From NCBI GenBank assembly GCA_029260755.1, contig JAJDCQ010000162.1, positions 1 to 33,645 on the forward strand: a stretch of DNA of 33,645 nucleotides. The letters run 5' to 3'. Below, one piece after another: positions 1-6,827 of the stretch. The notes under the pieces were generated by a model that worked only from the letters and a program-made list of their open reading frames with translations, was not told the origin of the DNA and searched no databases. Source of the stretch: Planctomycetota bacterium (GTDB lineage: Bacteria; Planctomycetota; J058; JAJDCQ01). Each line of letters opens with the position of its first letter. Position 1 is the stretch's first letter. The position numbers and the translations under genes were made by a program.

Positions 1-178
1 GTCTGCCAGGGCGCGCCTGCCCAGCGCGAGCGGTGAATCTGATCGACACGCTTGTAGAGGGGCTCGACTCGAGCAGACGAGCTCAGGAGGGAGGGAAAGC
101 TGCTTCGCGGCAGGGAGTTGGAGCTTAACCTCCAGGCATTAGCTCTAGCCCGGGCTAGGTCGCAATCCGGGCTAGGTC
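1..178. other. Left-edge non-coding segment with palindrome and short direct repeat
   Basis: No gene can be supported here. A short open frame ending in TGA at 34-36 could be the tail of a gene entering from the left, but it is too short to judge. CTAGCCCGGGCTAG at 145-158 is a perfect 14-bp palindrome. The 13-mer CCGGGCTAGGTCG occurs at 150-162 and again at 167-179 (period 17), ending exactly where the foldback repeat begins. That position suggests an insertion or boundary scar, but no function can be assigned. Confidence 0.4.
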
Positions 179-279
179 GTTGCCGACGGTCGGGGGCCGC
201 GGGCAGGCGGCCTGCTTCGGAGCGCACGGACAGGCCGAGCCGATGTTTCCCGATCGGAACGTTGCCGGGCAGCCAGCGC

Positions 280-369
280 GGGGGTCAGAGCGCCGGTTGC
301 CGCTTGGTCGAAACGGGGTTGCCGAAGCGAGCGCCGCTCCCAAGCGGCAACCGGACGACACAGACCCCC
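280..369 (+). repeat. Hairpin of element 1, left half (type I stem)
   Basis: The outer arms are GGGGGTCAG (280-288) and CAGACCCCC (361-369), with one mismatch. The inner stem CCGGTTGCCGCTTGG (293-307) pairs perfectly over 15 bp with 340-354. The loop contains CGGGGTTGCCGAAGC, which recurs in the other hairpins even though the stem sequence differs in two of them. There is no T-run, so it does not look like an ordinary terminator. Confidence 0.8.
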
Positions 370-535
370 AATGCCGGCCCGGGTGCCCGTCGCGCGCCAC
401 GTCCTGGATGACGCAACCCCGCGAACCAGAGCTCCCGGACCGCGCCGCTCTGCGCGCCCAGGCTACGCACGGATCGCGCCGCTCTGCGCGCCCAGACCAC
501 CCACGGATCGCGCCGCGGACCCCGGGCCCCGCATT

Positions 536-625
536 GGGGGTCAGTGTCGTCTTCCTGCTGTCTTGGGTGAGGAGCCGGCTCCGGCAACCCCGCTCCACCA
601 AGCAGCAGGAAGCGCTCTGACCCCC
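536..625 (-). repeat. Hairpin of element 1, right half (type II stem)
   Basis: The outer arms GGGGGTCAG (536-544) and CTGACCCCC (617-625) are perfectly complementary. The inner stem 551-566 (CTTCCTGCTG, a one-base bulge, then CTTGG) pairs with 598-612. The loop carries CGGCAACCCCG, the reverse complement of the loop motif in the left half. The two halves therefore share loop and flanks but use different stem sequences. Confidence 0.8.
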
Positions 626-690
626 GCGCTGGCTACCCAGAAGTGCTCCGAGCGGGAAGCCACGGCTTGGCCAAGCCGCGAGCGCCGAAG

Positions 691-836
691 CAGGCCGCCC
701 ACCCGCGGGCCCCGACTGTCGACCATCGCTTCGCCGAACGGTCGGAGGCTCCCGACGGGAAAGCAGGCCGCCCACCCGCGGGCCCCGACCGTCGACCATC
801 GCTTCGCCGAACGGTCAAAGGCTCCACTACCCCTGG
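691..836. repeat. 73-bp tandem duplication at right end of element 1
   Basis: Two units start at 691 and 764 with CAGGCCGCCCACCCGCGGGC and continue through a GTCGACCATCGCTTCGCCGA block. They differ at only a few positions, for example ACTGTC versus ACCGTC. The duplicated block is the same terminal sequence that appears inverted near the left end of the element. The outer end of the half-unit has therefore been doubled, a structure that suggests slippage or serial insertion. Confidence 0.85.
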
Positions 837-907
837 TTGGCCGACCGGCCCCCTGACCGCGCCCGCGAGGCTCGCGCCCACCTCCGCTCGGTGCCACCAT
901 CTCCGGG

Positions 908-2857
908 ATGGAGCGCGTCGGACCCTATCAGATCATCGGCGAGCTCGGCCGCGGCGGCGCGGGCGTCGTCCTCCGCGCCTTCGACCCGCGCCTGCGCCGG
1001 GAGGTCGCCGTCAAGGTCCTCCACGCGACGCGCGCGACCGGTGCGCAGATCGCGCGGTTCGCCCGGGAGGCCCGGGCGCTCGCGAAGGTCCGCCACCCGA
1101 ACGTCGTCGCCGTTCACGAGGTCGCGAACGACGCCGCGCGCCCCTACATCGTGATGGACCTGGTCGACGGCGAGTCGCTCGGCGCCCGGCTCGGACGCGA
1201 AGGGCCGCTCCCGGTTCGCGAGGCGGCGACGATCGTCGCCGCCCTCGCCCGCGCCCTCGACGTCGCCCACGCCCAGGGCGTCGTCCACCGCGACGTGAAG
1301 CCGGACAACGTGATCATCGCGCGGTCGGGAGCGCCGCTCCTGACCGACTTCGGCCTGGCGAAGGACCTCGACGATGGCAGCCACTCGATCTCGATCGAGG
1401 GGCGCTTCATCGGCACGCCCGGCTACGCCTCACCCGAGCAGGCCCGCGGGCGCGGGGACCCGGGGCCGGCGTGCGACGTCTACGGCCTCGGAGCGACCCT
1501 CTGGGGGCTGCTCGTCGGTGAGCCGCCGTTCACCGGGAGGACCGCCGTCGAGGTGATCGTCGCGACGCTCTCGCGCGCCGCCGAGCCGCCATCGAGCGTC
1601 CGCCCCGACGTCCCGCCCGACCTCGATGCGATCTGCCTCCGGTGCCTCGAGAAGGAGCCCGCCGATCGGTTCGCGAGCGCCGCCGAGCTCGCCGACGCCC
1701 TCGAGCGCCACATCCGGGGCGAGCCGCTCCGGGATCACCCGGGCTCGCGTCCGCGTCCCGCGCAGGTCGCGGCGGCGGGGCGGGCGGCGGCGGCGCTCGC
1801 CGTCGTCGCGCTCCTGGCCGGGTCGGCCGCCGCGGTGATCGGGTGGTGGCACCTCCGGGCTCGCCAGGAGTGGGAGCGCGACCGGGCGGACCTCGACCGC
1901 CGCGTGACCGCAGCCGAGACGCGCCTCGACGGCCGGCGCCGGGCGTGGGAGGCCGAGCGGGCCGCGCTCGAGGCGAGGCTCGATGAGAGCGAGTCGGCCG
2001 CGGCCGCCGCGGTCGAGAAGGCCGCCGCGAGTCGCCCGAAGGAGCCCGATGCGCGCACCGCGGCGGCGCGCGCCGAGGCGGCGCCGTGGGTCGAGAGCGC
2101 GCGGCTGAAGTTCGTCGCGGGGCGCCTCGGCGACGCGGCCGCCGACCTCGACCGCGCGATCCGGATCGATCCCCTCGACGCGAGCACGCGAAGCAAGCGC
2201 GGCGTGACGAGGCGCGAGCTCGGCGACCTCGGCGGCGCGCTCGAGGACCTCGACGCGGCGATCGCCCTCGACCCGAGCCTCGCCCCCGCGTGGATCCACC
2301 GGGGGATCACGAGGGACCTGCTCGACGACTCCGACGGCGCGATCGCCGACTTCGACCGCGCCCTCGCCCTGGCGAAGGACCCGCGCGACCCGCAGATCAT
2401 CTACAACCGCGCCCTCGCCCGCTGGCGCGGCGGCGACCGGGCGGGGGCGCTCGCCGACATCGACGTCTCGATCGCGGGACGACCGACGGCGCGCGCCTAC
2501 GCGACGCGGGCGAGCATCAAGATGCGCGACGGCGACCACGAGGCCGCCCTCGCCGACTTCGGCCTCTCGATCGCCCTCGAGCCCGACTTCGCGCCCGCGC
2601 TCCATGACCGGGCGCAGCTCCACGTCACCCTCGGCCGGATCGACGACGCGCTCGCGGACCTCGACGCGACGGTCGCGGCCGACCCGCGTCGGGTGCCGGC
2701 CTTCTTCGACCGCGCAGTGCTCCGCGAGCGGAAGGGCGATGTCGAGGGCGCGATCGCCGACCTCGAGATGGTGACACGCCTCGATCCCCGCGGCGCCGAC
2801 GCGATCGAGGCGCGGGCGCAGCTCCGGCGAATCCGCGCGGCGCGCGGCGGCGACTGA
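908..2857 (+). CDS. Membrane Ser/Thr protein kinase with C-terminal TPR domain (1)
   Basis: This 649-aa protein is a Hanks-type Ser/Thr kinase, expected to phosphorylate proteins from the inner face of the membrane. The kinase domain occupies about residues 7-270: glycine-rich loop GELGRGGAGVV at 11-21, ATP lysine K36 in VAVKVL, helix-C E54, catalytic HRD at 127-129, DFG at 147-149 and SPE at 175-177. All catalytic residues are intact. A membrane segment lies at about 290-314, followed by a charged, probably coiled-coil stretch (315-390) and about seven TPR motifs (393-645), presumably outside the membrane. The ATG at 908 is chosen because it gives the usual short leader before the kinase fold; the ribosome site is weak. 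The next gene starts 2 bp after its stop. It is closely related to the kinase at 6828. Substrates are unknown. Confidence 0.93.
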   Translation: MERVGPYQIIGELGRGGAGVVLRAFDPRLRREVAVKVLHATRATGAQIARFAREARALAKVRHPNVVAVHEVANDAARPYIVMDLVDGESLGARLGREGPLPVREAATIVAALARALDVAHAQGVVHRDVKPDNVIIARSGAPLLTDFGLAKDLDDGSHSISIEGRFIGTPGYASPEQARGRGDPGPACDVYGLGATLWGLLVGEPPFTGRTAVEVIVATLSRAAEPPSSVRPDVPPDLDAICLRCLEKEPADRFASAAELADALERHIRGEPLRDHPGSRPRPAQVAAAGRAAAALAVVALLAGSAAAVIGWWHLRARQEWERDRADLDRRVTAAETRLDGRRRAWEAERAALEARLDESESAAAAAVEKAAASRPKEPDARTAAARAEAAPWVESARLKFVAGRLGDAAADLDRAIRIDPLDASTRSKRGVTRRELGDLGGALEDLDAAIALDPSLAPAWIHRGITRDLLDDSDGAIADFDRALALAKDPRDPQIIYNRALARWRGGDRAGALADIDVSIAGRPTARAYATRASIKMRDGDHEAALADFGLSIALEPDFAPALHDRAQLHVTLGRIDDALADLDATVAADPRRVPAFFDRAVLRERKGDVEGAIADLEMVTRLDPRGADAIEARAQLRRIRAARGGD

Positions 2858-2859
2858 CG

Positions 2860-3879
2860 GTGGAGGACGACGACGCCGCCGAGCCCGCGCCGGCGCCGCC
2901 GCTCGAGGCGCGGCCGCCCCTGGCGATCGCGGCCGCCGCCCTCGGCCTCTTCCTCGTCTGGAGCAACAGCTTCGTCGCCGCCGGCTGGCTCGTCGGAGCC
3001 GAGCGGGCCGCTGCGCAGCTCTCGGCCCTCGAGCTCACCGTCGCCCGGTTCATCCCGGTCGCGCCGATCTGCGGCGTCTACTGTCTCCTGATCCGGCGGA
3101 GCGAGACCCTCGCGGTCATCCGCGCGCACCCGGCCCGGGTCGTCCTGGCGAGCCTCTTCTGCACGCCCGCCTACAGCTTCACCCTCTACTGGGGCCAGGA
3201 GCACGGCGTCTCGGCGCCCATCGCCTCGGTCGAGACCGCGCTCACGCCCCTGTTCCTGATGCTGCTCTCGGCGGCGGTGCTCGGCGAGCCCCTCTCGCGG
3301 CGCAAGGTCGCCGGCTTCGTCGTCGCCCTCGTCGGGCTCGTGATGATCGCGTCCGCCAAGTGGAGCGCCGGCGGCGCGACCGGCGGCGGCGCCGTCCCGG
3401 TCATCGTGACCGCGCTCGCGCCGCTCTCCTGGGCCCTCTACTCGATCGTCAGCAAACCGGTCAGCGGGGCGTGCTCGCCGATCACCTGGAGCTACCTCTG
3501 CATCCTGGTCGGCAGCCTGCCGCTCCTCGCGATCGCCCCGTTCCGCGGCGGGCCGGAGCTGCTCGCCCTCGACGGGGCCGGCCTCGCCGCGCTCCTCTAC
3601 CTCTCGCTCGGCTGCACCGTCCTCGGGTTCGCGGTCTGGACGTGGTTGCTGCGGCATCTCCCCGCGAGCAGCGTCGGCTTCACCGTCTTCCTCAACCCGC
3701 CGCTCACGACCGCGAGCAAGCTCACCCTGGCGACCCTCCTGCCCGGCGCGTTCGCGTTCGTGATCCTGCCGCTCGAGTGGGCGGGCGGCGCCGTCGTCCT
3801 GCTCGGGCTCGGCATCGCGCTCATCCGGCGCTCCGGGGGTCGCCCCCCGCGAGGTGATGCGGGATCTCCATCGCCTTGA
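2860..3879 (+). CDS. EamA/DMT-family transporter
   Basis: This 339-aa polytopic membrane protein has the two-fold repeat of the drug/metabolite transporter superfamily. The first EamA half spans about residues 20-165, including the WSNSFVAA segment and ALTPLFLMLLSAAVLGE before helix 5. The second half spans about 180-322, with the SSVGFTVFLNP motif. About ten helices are expected in the inner membrane. The family moves small metabolites, amino acids or drugs; the substrate cannot be read from sequence. It starts at GTG 2860, 2 bp after the kinase stop codon, so it is almost certainly co-transcribed with the kinase. The N-terminus is acidic and proline-rich. The second half lacks the usual LGE after the FLNP helix. 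Confidence 0.88.
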   Translation: MEDDDAAEPAPAPPLEARPPLAIAAAALGLFLVWSNSFVAAGWLVGAERAAAQLSALELTVARFIPVAPICGVYCLLIRRSETLAVIRAHPARVVLASLFCTPAYSFTLYWGQEHGVSAPIASVETALTPLFLMLLSAAVLGEPLSRRKVAGFVVALVGLVMIASAKWSAGGATGGGAVPVIVTALAPLSWALYSIVSKPVSGACSPITWSYLCILVGSLPLLAIAPFRGGPELLALDGAGLAALLYLSLGCTVLGFAVWTWLLRHLPASSVGFTVFLNPPLTTASKLTLATLLPGAFAFVILPLEWAGGAVVLLGLGIALIRRSGGRPPRGDAGSPSP

Positions 3880-3967
3880 AACGCCGGGGATTGCCTCATT
3901 CTCGCTGGCGGATGGCGACGGGCGAGACCGGACGCTACCATCGGGGAAACCCGGGGGATTCCAGACA

Positions 3968-6769
3968 ATGATGCACCTTCGTACCCGGCGCGGCCTCGCC
4001 CTCGCCGGCGGGGCTCTCGCGCTTCTCGCCATCCTCGCCGTCCTCGCCGGACCGGCCGCCGCCGACGAGCGGTTCGTCGGAACCTGGAAGGCCGAGGGCA
4101 CCGACGAGGAGCTCGGCGCCTACACCGGCACCGTCCACGTCACGCTCGATGACGCCGGTCGCCTGAACGTCCGCGGCGCCTACCGGTTCGCCGAGGGCAA
4201 GCAGGAGTTCAGCGCCCCGGCGCGCGTCGACGGCGACCGCCTCGCGTTCGCCTGGGAGTCGCGAGGCTCGGTCACCGGGATCGCCGGCGCGCTCCTCGGC
4301 GAGGAGGACCGCGCCGAGTCGACCCGCTACACCGCGAGCTACCGGGTCGGCGACGAGCCGAGCACGCTCGATGGCACGTGGCGGGTCAGCCGATCGGTGC
4401 GCCGCCGCGATGTCTGGTCGCGTGGGGTGATGGCGATCACGAGCGTCCGCCCCGACGAGGTCGCCCTCGGCGAGACGCACGAGGTGATCGTCCGCGGCGA
4501 GCTCCTCCCGGCGCCCGAGGGCGGGCCGCGGGTCGAGCTGCGGCGGTCGGGCCGGCGCGACACCAACCTGGCCGTCGAGCACGTCTCGACGAACGCCGCC
4601 GGCACGCGGATGACCCTCTCGGTCGCGGTCGACCGGCGCGCCGTCCTCGGACCGCGCGACCTCCGCGTCGACGACGAGACGGTGACCGACGCCGTGAGCG
4701 TCGTCGCCCCCGAGTCGAGCGACGACGAGCCGCCCAACCTGCGCCTCGTGCCGGCGTTCCCGCGCCTGCGCTTCTTCCGGCCCGTCTACTTCACGGCGTG
4801 GCCCGGCGGCGGTGACGAGGTCGTCGTCGTCGAGCAGCAGGGGATGATCTACCGCTTCCCGAACCGCCCCGACGTCACCCGGTCGGATCTGTCGGTCGTC
4901 CTCGACCTGCGCCGGAAGGTGACGATGCGCGGCAACGAGCAGGGCCTCCTCGGCCTCGCCTTCGACGGCGACACCGCCTACGTCCACTACAGCGAGCGGC
5001 GCTCCGACGGCGACGGCGTCATCAGCCGGTTCGCGATCGACGGCGGCGAGATCGACCGCTTCAGCGAGCAGGTCCTCCTCCGGGTCAGCCAGCCCTACGA
5101 GAACCACAACGGCGGCATGCTGGCGATCGGCCCCGACGGCAACCTCTACATCGGCCTCGGCGACGGCGGCGCGGCCGACGACCCGTTTCGCAACGGCCAG
5201 AACACGTTCACCCACCTCGGCACGATCCTGCGGATCGACCCGAACGGGCGCGGCCGGAGCGGCCGCCCCTACGGGATCCCGTCGGGCAACCCGTTCGCGT
5301 CGGGCCAGCGCGGCGCGCCCGAGGTCTTCGCCTGGGGCATGCGCAACCCGTGGCGCTTCTCGTTCGACCGGTCGACCGGCGAGCTCTGGGTCGGCGACGT
5401 CGGTCAGGAGCGCTACGAGGAGGTCGACGTCGTCCCGGGCAGCGGCGGCAACTTCGGCTGGCGGCGCTGGGAGGGCTTCTCATCGTTCGACCGGAGCAGC
5501 CCCGGCGACGACGCGATCGACCCGGTCCTCCATTACCCGGCCGAGGAGGGCAAGAGCATCATCGGCGGCTACGTCTACCGCGGGCCGACGATCGGATGGC
5601 TCCAGGGCCGCTACGTGTTCGCCGACTACGTTACCGGCAACGTCTGGTCGGCGAAGCGCGGCGGCGAGCGGAGCCTCCCGTCGCGGCGATGGCGCTCTCA
5701 GGACGGCGTCGCGGTCCACCTGATCACGGCGAGCCGCCTCAACATCTCGAGCTTCGGCGAGGACGCGTCGGGCGAGCTCTTCGCCTGCGCCTTCGACGGC
5801 CGGATCTACCGGTTCGAGGGGGGCGCGCCGCCGGCCGCCGCCCACGCGGCGTTCATCGCCGACACCGACATCTTCGACGAGCTCGAAGGCGGCGCGTCGG
5901 GCCTCGACGCGAACGACCGGAGCATCCCCTACACCGTCAACGCCGCCCTCTGGAGCGACGGGATCTCCAAGGACCGCCACATCGACCTGCCGGCCGGCGG
6001 ACAGCTCCTGCCGCGCGACGGGCTCGGATGGGACGCGCCGCCCGGCGCGCGGTTCGTGAAGACGTTCCACTACGAGCGGGTGCGCGGCGACCCGTCGACC
6101 AAGACGCTCCTCGAGACCCGGGTGATCCAGCGCGAGGAGGGCGGCGGCTGGTCGGCCCTCACCTACATCTGGAACGAGGCCGGGACCGACGCGCGGGCGG
6201 CCCAGCGGAGCAGCACGCGGACGCTGACGATCCAGGAGCCGGACGGGAGCGTCACCCGCCAGCGCTGGTACTTCCCGAGTCAGAGCGACTGCTTCAAGTG
6301 CCACACGCAAGCGGCCGGCGTGCTCCTCGGGATCACGACGGCGCAGCTCAACACGGGCGGCCAGATCGAGGCGCTCGCGGATCGGGGTCACATCGACGCC
6401 GACGAGCTGCCGGCGCGGCTGCCGACGCGCATGCGGAGCGGCTCGGTGGCGGGTCGGGCGCGGGCCTACCTCGACGCCAACTGCAGCTTCTGCCACCGGC
6501 CGGGCGCGCCCGGCAACGCGCGGATCGACCTCCGGCACGACATCCCGCTCTCGGCGGCGCGGATGATCGACGAGCCGCCGGCCCAGTCGAGCATGGGCCT
6601 CGGCCGCGGCGCGCGGATCATTCGACCCGGCGAGCCGGAGCGGTCGACCCTGTTCGAGCGGATGCGGCACCGCGGCCGGACCGGCGTCATGCCGCCGCTC
6701 GCGACGGCCGAGGTCGACGAGGCGGCGCTCGAGATGCTCGAGCAGTGGATCCGCGAGATGGGGCAGTGA
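3968..6769 (+). CDS. Exported PQQ-type sugar dehydrogenase fused to a di-CXXCH cytochrome c module
   Basis: The 933-aa precursor begins with a signal peptide (about residues 1-30, ending GPAAA before DERF). An in-frame start 114 bp upstream would add a non-hydrophobic leader, so the ATG at 3968 is preferred. A beta-rich N-terminal region (31-250) precedes a GSDH/sorbosone-dehydrogenase-like six-bladed propeller (about 260-620). The expected catalytic histidine is H380 in ENHNGG, followed by GPDGNLYIGLGDGG, and the PQQ-contacting arginine is R459 in GMRNPW. The C-terminal third resembles the HNE_0200/SO_2930-type module and carries two haem motifs, CFKCH (775-779) and CSFCH (839-843). The layout suggests periplasmic oxidation of a sugar or alcohol with electrons passed to its own haem domain. 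Substrate and cofactor are inferred. TACCAT at 3936-3941 is a weak -10 candidate. Confidence 0.9.
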   Translation: MMHLRTRRGLALAGGALALLAILAVLAGPAAADERFVGTWKAEGTDEELGAYTGTVHVTLDDAGRLNVRGAYRFAEGKQEFSAPARVDGDRLAFAWESRGSVTGIAGALLGEEDRAESTRYTASYRVGDEPSTLDGTWRVSRSVRRRDVWSRGVMAITSVRPDEVALGETHEVIVRGELLPAPEGGPRVELRRSGRRDTNLAVEHVSTNAAGTRMTLSVAVDRRAVLGPRDLRVDDETVTDAVSVVAPESSDDEPPNLRLVPAFPRLRFFRPVYFTAWPGGGDEVVVVEQQGMIYRFPNRPDVTRSDLSVVLDLRRKVTMRGNEQGLLGLAFDGDTAYVHYSERRSDGDGVISRFAIDGGEIDRFSEQVLLRVSQPYENHNGGMLAIGPDGNLYIGLGDGGAADDPFRNGQNTFTHLGTILRIDPNGRGRSGRPYGIPSGNPFASGQRGAPEVFAWGMRNPWRFSFDRSTGELWVGDVGQERYEEVDVVPGSGGNFGWRRWEGFSSFDRSSPGDDAIDPVLHYPAEEGKSIIGGYVYRGPTIGWLQGRYVFADYVTGNVWSAKRGGERSLPSRRWRSQDGVAVHLITASRLNISSFGEDASGELFACAFDGRIYRFEGGAPPAAAHAAFIADTDIFDELEGGASGLDANDRSIPYTVNAALWSDGISKDRHIDLPAGGQLLPRDGLGWDAPPGARFVKTFHYERVRGDPSTKTLLETRVIQREEGGGWSALTYIWNEAGTDARAAQRSSTRTLTIQEPDGSVTRQRWYFPSQSDCFKCHTQAAGVLLGITTAQLNTGGQIEALADRGHIDADELPARLPTRMRSGSVAGRARAYLDANCSFCHRPGAPGNARIDLRHDIPLSAARMIDEPPAQSSMGLGRGARIIRPGEPERSTLFERMRHRGRTGVMPPLATAEVDEAALEMLEQWIREMGQ

Positions 6770-6786
6770 CGACGACGGGCCGCTGA

Positions 6787-6814
6787 CCGACCGCCCGTCG
6801 CGGCGGGCGGTCGG
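6787..6814 (+). terminator. Intergenic hairpin between dehydrogenase and kinase 2
   Basis: CCGACCGCCCG (6787-6797) pairs perfectly over 11 bp with 6804-6814 around a 6-base loop. No T-run follows, so it is either a factor-dependent or attenuating stop or an RNA processing/stability element. It ends 13 bp before the next start codon. Confidence 0.45.
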
Positions 6815-6827
6815 CAGGTGAGGTGAC

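Larger units (their letters stand above)
179..836 (+). repeat. Foldback repeat element, copy 1
   Basis: This is a gene-free, roughly 650-bp element made of two inverted half-units (about 179-382 and 522-836). Each half-unit holds a structured hairpin framed by GGGGGTCAG and (C)TGACCCCC or a one-base variant. From the outside inwards each half reads: a TTGCCGACGG-type end, a CGCGGGTGGGCGGCCTGCT-type block, an AGCCAGCGCGGGGGTCAGAGCG-type block, the hairpin, then a GACACTGACCCCCAATGC-type block. The centre carries a 34-bp tandem duplication (near 441-508), and the right end carries a 73-bp one. The reverse complement of 22660-23222 matches it block for block. The small open frames inside lie in all six frames, follow the palindromic structure and look non-coding. 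It could be a MITE- or REP-like non-autonomous element. Confidence 0.8.

Noticed and set aside
280..369. Foldback hairpins considered as rho-independent terminators
   Set aside because: They lack a T-run, occur in mirrored pairs with conserved flanks and loops, and are not tied to a gene end at copy 1.
536..625. Foldback hairpins considered as integron attC sites
   Set aside because: No integrase or cassette structure is present, and the core RYYYAAC/GTTRRRY arrangement is not seen.
180..856. Several overlapping frames of 60-290 aa inside foldback element 1 (and similar ones in element 2)
   Set aside because: They occur on both strands in all frames, mirror each other because the DNA is palindromic, and have no ribosome sites or conserved protein pattern.
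3854..3967. Earlier start for the sugar dehydrogenase
   Set aside because: It overlaps the transporter gene end and would bury the signal peptide 38 residues inside the protein.
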